From positions 248,001 through 312,000 of the forward strand of contig CAOLHI010000073.1 of assembly GCA_948474755.1 (NCBI GenBank): a DNA stretch of 64,000 nucleotides. Direction: 5' to 3'. How positions within the stretch are numbered: the stretch's first letter is position 1; each line of letters opens with the position of its first letter. The stretch comes from Ctenosaura bakeri (taxonomy: Eukaryota > Chordata > Lepidosauria > Squamata > Iguanidae). The notes beneath the pieces are model-generated. The model was not told the origin of the DNA. It saw nothing but the letters and a program-made list of their open reading frames with translations, and did no database searches. Below are positions 56,531-64,000 of the stretch, piece by piece. The translations under genes and the position numbers were made by a program.

Positions 56531-56725
56531 TACACAGTGCAGTGTTTTTAATGTTGGACTAAGACTCTGGAAACCTCTGGGTCAGCTTGGGCAAGTCATA
56601 CTCTCTCAGCCTCAGAAGAAAGGAAAAGCAAACCTACTTAGAAAAAAAATCTTGCCAAGAAAACACTCTGACAGAATTGCCATAACTCAGAGCTGACTTG
56701 AAGTCACGCAACCACCACCACCACT
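56531..56725 (+). mobile_element. Sauria SINE, diverged
   Basis: Head AGTGTTTTTAATGTTGGACT, body GGGCAAGTCATACTCTCTCA GCCTCAGAAG, AATCTTGCCAAGAAAACACT, tail TTGCCATAACTCAGAGCTGA with a (CCA)n end. Confidence 0.75.
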
Positions 56726-56749
56726 GCCACCTCCTTAGGTAGTACCATC

Positions 56750-56777
56750 CCCTCCCTCCCTCCCTCCCTCCCTCCTT
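56750..56777. repeat. (CCCT)n microsatellite
   Basis: Six to seven tetranucleotide units, CCCTCCCTCCCTCCCT and onward. Confidence 0.93.
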
Positions 56778-57164
56778 ATTTCTTATTTTAGTGTCTGAAC
56801 ACATTCTGGATTGAAGAAGGCATCACAGAATTACCCTTTCAGACCATGACTTCTCTCTATTTGGACTGGGAAAAGGCAAATATTCCCATTAACATATAGA
56901 TATACAAGGACACCACCAGTAGGAGATGTTTTTCATTATACATTCTTCTCCAATTTGTGTGCTGGTCCCAAGACAATATTTTTTTACATCACTGTTGGAG
57001 GAAATATGTAATTTGTCTTTGGCTGAAACAATGTGTAAATCACCAATGGATATGGATCTTTAAGTTCTGGAGACCAGGGATCAAGTAGCTTTACTTGTTG
57101 TGGCCTGTGACAAAAACAAAAAACAGATTTTGAAAGATTTTTGCTGTAAGTTGTATGTATGTGT
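56778..57164. other. Unique DNA
   Basis: Nothing recognised. Confidence 0.45.
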
Positions 57165-57323
57165 GAGTGTGTGCCTTCAACTTGCCTGTCAACTTATGGT
57201 GACCCCATGAATTTCATAGGGTTTTCTTAGGCAGGGAATACGCAGAGGTGGTTTTACCAGTTCCTTCCTCTGAAATACAGCCTATAGCACCTGGTATTCA
57301 TTGGCAATCTCCCATCCAAGTAC
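57165..57323 (-). mobile_element. 5S rRNA-derived SINE, 5'-truncated
   Basis: Complement of a BovB-like tail (GTGCCTTCAACTTGCCTGTC, AACTTATGGTGACC), then the linker, then the 3' half of 5S rRNA: CCCATCCAAGTAC is the complement of GTACTTGGATGGG, and AGCCTATAGCACCTGGTATT covers the 5S 3' region. Truncation occurs exactly within the 5S part. Confidence 0.85.
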
Positions 57324-58505
57324 ATGTGATGAAATGTTCTGATTAATATGTTTCATTTATTTTTTAAAAACTGCTTTGGTAACATTTGCAATAACTTATG
57401 GTTATAGACCAAGGAATCATTTGGCCATCCAGAAGTTGTTTGATTGTGACTTCCATAAGTCCTATCTAGCACAGCCAATGAAGAGGAATGCTGAGAGTTA
57501 CAGTCCAACAACATCTGGAGAGCCACATGATTTTCAGTCCTGTTATAGATCACATAATTGACTGAATGACTGGTAACACCTGGAAATATCTATATCCATG
57601 CCTACTTCCCCGGCACATAAATCAGTCTTGCAAACTAGAATCCTTTCCCAGACTTCTTGTCACAAGGTCTGCTGAAATGTCAACACTAGCCCTTTCTAGA
57701 GGAAAAATCCTCTAGAAACTGGCCCAGTTCTACCATTAGGGAGACTGAGGTGGCTGCTTCAGGCAGCAGATTTTGTGTGCCATGCAAGCGTTGCACATCC
57801 TTAGTTATTATGTTTTTAATCGTTGCATTTTTCGTGCTAGGAAGTAGGAAATGAATTTGCAAGATATTCTGCCTCCATTTCCAAAATAATTTGACTGTCC
57901 CAGGTTATTGCTATAGACCTTGATTTTTGAAGTACAGAGAGGATTATTTGATGTTCTGCCTAAAGCAGAAGAATGTCTTGGGCCAACACAGCACTTGAGG
58001 ATGATGCAGCTCTATTTTGCTAAAAAAGCTGGAAGAGTGAGGGGAAAGATATCAAATAAGAGGAAATCAGTAATTAAAGCTTCTCCACAGGAACAGAGAT
58101 TAGGAAAATTAAGGAAGGCTATTCAGAGGGCAATTAAGAGGCTATACATCCTGCTCATCAGGAAGCAACAAAACAAGCTGAATCTACAAGGAGGAAACTT
58201 TGAATTAATTTTTGCTGGAAATATTTGCTGAAAGAAACTTACTGTTAGTTAGCTTTGGAAGATCTTGGCATTCAGGAAGGCCACTGTTACAGGCGTCTTG
58301 GGAACATTCCCCTTAGTCTTGCTCCCCAACAATGACATAAAGGTGAAGCCTCAATAAAGACATAAAAGGCTGTAACAGAATGGGAGCAATCTGACCTGCT
58401 ATCCAAGATAATCTTTTAAAACAACAAGTTGAAAACCAGTGGAAATTGAGGTCTGAGTTCCTGGATTGGGAGATGTATCATAAAGTTCTGCACAGCTGAA
58501 ACTAT
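57324..58505. other. Mostly unique DNA with one foldback fragment
   Basis: GAATGCTGAGAGTTACAGTC then AACAACATCTGGAGAGCCAC at about 57488-57527 belongs to a dispersed reptile foldback repeat. A 103-codon frame (57920-58231) is Lys/Arg/Gln-rich with no known domain. No gene supported. Confidence 0.45.
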
Positions 58506-58961
58506 GGCCATTTCCGCATGAGGCGAGGGAATCGCCCTGTGCCGCTACTAACCGGACTTCTTGGCTCCCTGGTCCAGTCTGTGCTGCTCCGGAGCAGTGC
58601 GTGCTCGTCACTCCGCACTGCTCCGGGGATGAAAATGGCAGCTTCCAGTTGGTCAAGGGTCTTGACCAACTGCTGAAACTCACCAGCCTAAAGCCCGCCC
58701 CCTGCAGATCGCAGGCTCGCACTGGTGCGAGCCTGCAAATCTGCACTGGAGAGCGGGGATGGAATGGCGCACTCTGTGCTTTTGAAAGACCTGTTTTAAG
58801 CGGTCTTTCAGAAGCACGCTTAATGACCACTTGGGGCCGTTCTGGGGCAGGCTGAGGTGCGGATCTGTGTTAAGTAGGTCCGACCCAGTCCGCTCCCAGG
58901 TGCAGACGTCCTCCCTGGAGGACACTCTGCACTGTTTCTATTAGCCCGTGTAGAAATGGCC
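58506..58961. mobile_element. Five-hairpin GC-rich DNA element, family C (456 bp)
   Basis: GGCCATTTCCGCATG to GTAGAAATGGCC; flanking TAT and TTT differ at one base. Internal perfect or near-perfect stems: CCGGAGCAGTGCG/CGCACTGCTCCGG (58589-58601, 58614-58626); CAGTTGGTCAAG/CTTGACCAACTG (58646-58657, 58661-58672); GCAGGCTCGCAC/GTGCGAGCCTGC (58711-58722, 58725-58736); a 16-bp pair with one mismatch (58776-58791, 58802-58817); GTCCTCC/GGAGGAC (58908-58914, 58917-58923). Non-coding. Confidence 0.8.
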
Positions 58962-59351
58962 TTTGACACATCTCTCCTTTACCTCCAACTCTTGTTTTAA
59001 TCCCCACAACTGGCTGGGGGTGGGGTGGGGGAGGCAGCAAAGAATAACAGGCATCCTCCAGGACCTCCCAAGGGTCCTCCAGAGATCCTGGAGGATGATG
59101 GTGCTCGTCAGCATTCTCCTATAGAATAATAGTCTGATGTTGCTCTGCCATTCCCTCTGCTACTCTCCATTGGTCAGTAAATGGAGGTGTGGGGGAGGGG
59201 GGCTACGGCAGCTTCTAAGTTGAGTTGAGTGGTGCTTGAGTCATTATGTAAACTTGACCTCCTCACAGACCCAAAATGTGAGCTACACTGCTGTAAACTG
59301 AACTTACACTTTCATAGCAGGATGCCAGCTGACGATGCACATTTGTGCAGA
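58962..59351. other. Unique DNA
   Basis: Nothing recognised. Confidence 0.45.
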
Positions 59352-60003
59352 GACCGATTCACACTGCACAATTATAGCACTATTATTCCAATTTAATTGC
59401 TATAGCAGTCTGTTATGGAATCCTGAGATTTGTAATTTGCTCAGAGGCTCCGGCCCTTTCTGCAACTCACCTTTTTGCAGAGCTGGGGTTGCGGAGATCG
59501 CGCGAGCAGCGTCTAGCAAGAGGCTCTCGCGTCCAGGTTCCTTCAAGCTCTGCAACTGCTGCCTACTAGTGTGAGAGCCCCTCCTCTTCCTACCACAGTG
59601 CAGCCTGGGATTTTCCCAAGCTGTGCTGGGGCAGGAAGCGCAAGCGCTGCGGCTCAGGAGCTCCGCACGCACGGCAAGTGCATGCGAGGCCTTGGAGTGA
59701 TGCATGATAGTGCACCATTTTTGGCTCACAGCCAAAAATGAAATAGTGCATGATCAGCACCTGCCAGACCCTGGAGTGTCACGCGACTGTGAGTGCGTCA
59801 TGTGGACCGCTCCTTGTAGTTGCATGACATTCCAGGGACCCTTTCACATGGCAAATGAAGTGCAGAAAGGGCCCCCAAGGAAGCTCCCTGGCTCAGAATG
59901 ATAAAGTCCTCCTCCTCAACTGCCAGTCCCAGGATTCTACAGGACAGGACCACCGTAGTTAAAGTGGAATAACTAGGCAATGATTCTGTAGTAGGAATGG
60001 ACC
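59352..60003. mobile_element. A2-type MITE split by a family B element
   Basis: The left arm GACCGATTCACACTGCACAA then TTATAGCACTATTATTCCAA and the right arm CCGTAGTTAAAGTGGAATAA then GTAGTAGGAATGGACC are separated by the element at 59452-59873. The A2 copy is therefore older. Confidence 0.65.
59452..59873 (-). mobile_element. Multi-hairpin DNA element, family B (422 bp)
   Basis: GGCCCTTTCTGCAACTCACC to GTGCAGAAAGGGCC; flanking TCC and CCC differ at one base. The stem CATTTTTGGCT/AGCCAAAAATG (about 59714-59740) is perfect. It is inserted within an A2 element. Confidence 0.82.
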
Positions 60004-60982
60004 CCTGGTATCAATTAGCTGGTGGGGGGAACCTTGTAGAACACCACACAGGAAGAGCCCTTGGCTTTCTCTCTTTCCTGGTGTCCAGCTTACTACTGCA
60101 CAGGGCTGACACAAAGCATTTTTTGCCTGAGACAAAGAACAAGATGAACACCTCCCATCCAGTCTCCCCCTATTCCACTTACAAAAGAAACTGGACTGTC
60201 TGATGGACCTAGAATGCTCTCCACTGCACCTTAGGGCAACAGACCTGCTGCAGGGAAAGGAGGGCACAGGCCAGTTCATCTGGACATATAGTTCTCTTGA
60301 TTCTGTGTCCTTCAATGTCTGTTGCTTGAGGCAGGTGCTTCACTCTGCCCAATGGTAGGGTCAGACTTATAGATGCACACTGGTTCTTGTGCAACGCTAT
60401 TCTGCTGTGTCTCATGGGAATTAAAGGCCTGCAGCAGTGAAATATGGACAGAAGCTGCTGCATGAGGCCTGGGATCAAATAATTGTGCATGGTACCTAAA
60501 TTCTTTATGCTGAATAAATGCAATGAATTGCTGGTTCGGTTTACAGGATTTTGCCATGTATAGAATGAAATTAACACCAAAATGCACATGCTGGAAGTGT
60601 ATTCAAGAAGGTTCCAGGAAGTGATGAGTCACACTGTTTTGGGTCTGGGTCACTTTTGCATCTGTTCACCTCTTAGTCCGTTCAGTTTCATTTATGCATT
60701 AAAATCCATGAAAGTGTCCTGAGCCACTTTCTTCTTCCAAGCTCTTACGGCAGGAATAGACAATTGCCAGGGTTCTGGAGCAACCTTTACTCTTCCCAAT
60801 GTGACCTTAGCAGGCCACAACTCCCTCCCTAGTGTAACGTATACAATTTTTTAATTTTTTTTTGAAAAAAAGTAAATTCTGACACTTCTGTACTCTGGTA
60901 ATTTCTCCACATTTCCACTACCCTTTGCTGTTTTAGGCCCAGGAGAGACCTTTTTTAAAAAAATACAGGAAGTAAGCCAATA
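60004..60982. other. Unique DNA
   Basis: Minus-strand frames of 91-126 codons at 60209-60590 have no known domain. Nothing else recognised. Confidence 0.45.
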
Positions 60983-61206
60983 CAGTGTGCCCATCGTAAA
61001 TGCCTGGGTTCTATTCTAGGGACCACTACGTAAAACAAAACAAAAAAGTGAGCATTGTGACTCATTACAGTCAATGGATGAAATGTGCGAGTGCCTGCAA
61101 CAGTGCAGAAGCACGCCTGCGACGTCCATTAACTATAGTAGGATATGACGCTTTGCATGACCTCACACTCATGTAAGTGGAGGTCATGCCAGAAGAGGGC
61201 ATACTG
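60983..61206. mobile_element. Tc1/mariner-like MITE (224 bp)
   Basis: Inverted termini CAGTGTGCCCATC and GAAGAGGGCATACTG are flanked by TA on both sides (60981-60982, 61207-61208), as expected for Tc1/mariner insertion. The CAGT start also fits. No transposase. Confidence 0.65.
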
Positions 61207-61210
61207 TATC

Positions 61211-61930
61211 GAGAGCCAGCAGGGTGTAGTGGTTTGAGCACTGGACTATGACCTACTTGGCCATGGATACCCACTGGGTGACCTTGGGTGCATCACATGT
61301 TTTCAGATCCAGAAAATCCCATGATAGGCTTGCCTTAGGGTCTGTCCTCTCTCAGTCAGCCAACACCACTCAGCTGATAAGGCAAACCATGAGCAAATAG
61401 TTCAAGACGTGTTTCTTGTTTCTTTTTTTTATCTAGTAAGCAAACAGATCAGAGACAAAAATGGAGTGCAACAAAATCTCAAGTAGCAGTCAATACAATC
61501 CTAAATCAAAGTTTATAAACATTGTAGGAGAGACAGTCAGTTAATCACTGACAAGTCCTGGAGGGGAATGGCTGAGTTTATATAGGTCAACAGCTTTACC
61601 CAGCTGCTGCCTTATTAGCTATTGTTTCCTATAAATTCGTTGAGATCTGTGTATGCTTTTCTTCTGATGTCTATGCTTAGCAGAGGTGGGTATAGGTGAG
61701 TTATCTTCTATGTCAAAAGGGTCAGGGCTCTCTGCTGGAGCTGGCACTGCCCCTTGTTCTGTCTTTGGGATTGGTGGTACTGTAACCTCCTCCTGTTCAG
61801 CATGTCCTGGCATGTCCACTGTTTTAGTCTTTGAGTCACAGTCCATTTCTATGTCCTGAAAGCAGGGCATGACAGGGTTGCCATAAGTCAGAAATGACTT
61901 GAAGGCACACAACAACAACAACAACAACAA
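61211..61930 (+). mobile_element. Sauria SINE split by a solo LTR
   Basis: Head GAGAGCCAGCAGGGTGTAGT, body to GGCTTGCCTTAGGGTC (61342), LTR, then GGGTTGCCATAAGTCAGAAA TGACTTGAAG and (CAA)n to 61930. The B-box region is partly deleted. Confidence 0.85.
61343..61874 (-). mobile_element. Solo LTR (532 bp) in a SINE
   Basis: TGTCCTCTCTCAG at one end and GGGCATGACA at the other give TG...CA termini. Flanks GGGTC (61338-61342) and GGGTT (61875-61879) form a 5-bp duplication with one change, and the SINE consensus reads GGGTT here. The minus strand has a TATA box (CTATATAAACTCAGCC, about 61570-61585). A minus-strand frame at 61619-61930 encodes an acidic peptide ending in a basic stretch; it may be the tail of a polyprotein or chance. 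No replication or envelope domain is present. Confidence 0.75.
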
Positions 61931-61934
61931 GCCA

Positions 61935-62132
61935 GTGTAAGAGCCAGTGTGGTACAGTGTTGGATTAGGACTTCAGGAGACCAGGGTTCAAATCTCCACT
62001 CAACCTTGAAAACCCAATGGGCAAGTCACACTGTCTCAGTCTCAGAGGAGGGCAAGGATCTGGACTCTGGATATAGGATCACCTTAGAGTTGCCATATGT
62101 TGGGAAATGACTTGAAGGCACACAAGAACAAC
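61935..62132 (+). mobile_element. Sauria SINE
   Basis: GAGCCAGTGTGGTACAGTGT head, GGTTCAAATCTCC B box, body, tail TTGCCATATGTTGGGAAATG ACTTGAAGGC. It directly follows the previous SINE's tail. Confidence 0.88.
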
Positions 62133-62299
62133 AAACTGATTTAATCCAGGAAGTAAGCCAGTGGTATAGAGTGCATCTGTAGTAAAAATAATTTCAAAAA
62201 GAATTTTTCATTTTTTTAAAGTGCTGTGAGGTGCTCTTGGGGCCTCAAAATGACTTTGGGGGATTATGTGTGGGCCATACTTTCCCCATGCCTGTCTTA

Positions 62300-62490
62300 G
62301 GCCACTTCCACACTACACTATTATTCCACTTTCAACCTCCTATGGAATCCTGGGGTTTGTAGTTTAGGAAGGATCCTTCAGAATTCTCAACCAGAGAGCT
62401 CTTTGGCCTCAGTAAACTACAAACCCCAGAATTCCACAGGATGTTAAAAGTGGAATAATAGCACTATAACAGTGTAGTGCAGAAATGGCC
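62300..62490. mobile_element. Palindromic MITE, family A (191 bp)
   Basis: GGCCACTTCCACACTACACT to GTGCAGAAATGGCC with the standard arms. Flanks TTA and AAA do not match well. Confidence 0.82.
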
Positions 62491-63482
62491 AAAGAAAGAA
62501 CTATCTTGTCATCAAAGTGCTGGTTTGATCTGCAGTAACTAATTGGCAAACAGCTGCTCTCTGCTTTTGTCTGAATCTGAAGAGGGGTGTAAAAATGGCA
62601 GAAAGGGAATAACTGCCTGTTCTGCGAAGCCCTGCCTGCCTGCCCCATGCATCTTGCTGCTTGCAGTCCTGGCTGATGGCAATAAAGAGAGGCACATTAG
62701 ACAGACTCAAACAGTGGCAAACCTAGAGTGTGTGGACTGAACTGAAACGACCACCGTGCATGTAATGAGCTCACTTGAGGCTGAGTAAATGATGGAGTTT
62801 CCCAACAGTCGTTCCCTGATGTAGTCCAGTGAGTGGTGGGGAGATTGCACATAACTCTGCCAAGAAGATGGATGATTCCTCAGGGAGCCTCTAGGCAACA
62901 GTGTAATCCATGCAAATCAGGCCTGCTTTCCTGTAGTTGGCTGTGCTTGAACCCCTATAAAGACGGTAGTATAATAGAAAAGGGTAAAACACGCTTGTAA
63001 CAATATAATTAATAATATCACAGGTTTTGGGATTTGTGGAATGCTAATCTTTTTCTCTACCAACTTAAAGAAACAGAGAGCCAATCCTTCAAACAGGGAT
63101 GAAATTCTTACACTGAAAGTCCGGCTTAGCATGTGACAGCAGCGTCATGTCTACTCAGACATGCACACTTGTACATGTTTCCTCAGCAAGTGATGCCAGT
63201 ACCTCTGAGTTCAATGGGGTTTATTCCCAGGTAAAGCAGTAGAGAGCTGCAGCCTAAGTCAGCAAAATGTAATTTTTATCCTACCTGAAGGCAAGGCATG
63301 AGGAAGCTAGTGTCTGTTTATTGCATTCACAGCAGAGACAATTATATTTCTTGTCTTTGCTGTGTTTTTTAGGTGATTAAATTCAGAGGCTGTACACTGG
63401 AGAGACACACAACAGGCACAATTCACCAGGAATATCAAACACAGAAATGCCTTTAAAATCAGAGGAACTGATGAGAGAAATT
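62491..63482. other. Unique DNA
   Basis: GAGTTCAATGGGGTTTATTC near 63207 is a short dispersed reptile motif. No gene seen. Confidence 0.45.
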
Positions 63483-63575
63483 GTGTGGCCCTTTAGATAT
63501 GGTTGGACTATAATTCCCAGTAGCCCTAGCCAGCATAGTCAGTGGTGAGGAATGGCAGGGACTATAGGGCCACAC
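63483..63575. mobile_element. Short foldback DNA element (93 bp)
   Basis: GTGTGGCCCTTTAGATATGG at the left and GGGACTATAGGGCCACAC at the right, with GGACTATAATTCCCAGTAGC in the arm. This belongs to a very common reptile foldback repeat type. Confidence 0.6.
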
Positions 63576-64000
63576 ATAATCCCCATTACGCTGCTTTAAA
63601 TGAATAGAAGTTGTATGCTCTTCTAGCGTAGTTGGCAGGACCTGAGCATTTAGCAGATGTATAACTTGGGACCTGAAAGATGTCAGGTGAAGTTTGAGCT
63701 TGTGTACTGCCATTTAGCTCAGACCACTCACCTCAGGCCAAAAACTCAGGCTTTTTCTGTATGCCCTGCCTTCCTACTTTTTAACAAATTAAGTTATAAC
63801 CTAACTTTTCTCCATCTGGTATGTCCTAGAATGATCCTTTATGCCTGGCTTGACACTCATCTGCAAGCACAGTGCAGATGGCCCGCTAATTGATCTGTAG
63901 TCTCTTCCAAAGACCAAAGGAGAACATTATATTAAAGATATGCCTAGAAGCTGTGCTGGGGTTAGAAAATCCAGATGTTTTGAACTATAACTCCCACAGT
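63576..64000. other. Unique DNA running into a foldback repeat at the window edge
   Basis: ATCCAGATGTTTTGAACTAT AACTCCCACAGT at 63970-64000 looks like the start of another foldback repeat cut by the window end. The rest is unrecognised. Confidence 0.4.

Noticed and set aside
57920..58231. A 103-codon Lys/Arg/Gln-rich frame as a possible small protein
   Set aside because: No family resemblance and no supporting promoter or splice context; composition follows local A-richness.

Overview
The window looks like about 64 kb of AT-rich squamate reptile (probably lizard) DNA with no recognisable protein-coding exon. The organism call rests on the repeats. There are tRNA-derived SINEs of the Sauria SINE type whose 3' tails resemble the BovB LINE end, decayed BovB LINEs with readable reverse-transcriptase motifs, CR1 LINEs with the octamer tail (AATCATAG)n, an L1 fragment, 5S rRNA-derived SINEs carrying the same BovB-like tail, and many short palindromic DNA transposons. 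Frames longer than 60 codons are either transposon remnants or chance.

Layout. 1-9.4 kb is mostly unique AT-rich DNA with one palindromic element, a SINE, a BovB piece, families F and D, and a probable conserved non-coding block at 7.44-7.90 kb. 9.4-14.3 kb is repeat-dense (palindromic elements nested in SINEs, CR1, family F). 14.3-20.3 kb is largely unique with candidate regulatory blocks at 15.2 and 19.0-19.5 kb. 20.3-23.6 kb is a LINE graveyard: an old LINE interrupted by a young 5'-truncated L1 with a perfect 15-bp target duplication and by a probable solo LTR. 27.7-43.4 kb alternates palindromic elements, 5S SINEs, L2-like LINE ends, a chimeric CR1 block, an 846-bp hAT-like element with an exact 8-bp target duplication, and family E. 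43.4-44.0 kb is another candidate conserved block. 47.6-52.5 kb is a three-level nest: BovB interrupted by CR1, itself interrupted by a palindromic element. 53.8-54.2 kb is a candidate conserved block, and 54.7-63.6 kb is again repeat-dense.

The most distinctive content is a group of DNA elements sharing the terminal motif GGCC(C/A)TTTC. At least four size or sequence classes are present (about 200-bp AT-rich foldbacks, about 420-bp GC-rich multi-hairpin elements, one 456-bp five-hairpin element, one 67-bp hairpin). Boundaries set from this motif give 3-bp direct repeats that are identical for eight copies and differ at one base for four or five more, which fits a PIF/Harbinger-like target-site rule. 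Several copies sit inside SINEs, CR1 or each other, giving an insertion chronology. Stem arms in the 420-bp class differ between copies yet stay complementary.

No element encodes an intact transposase or an intact LINE protein. Family names come from reading motifs by eye; no database search was possible.
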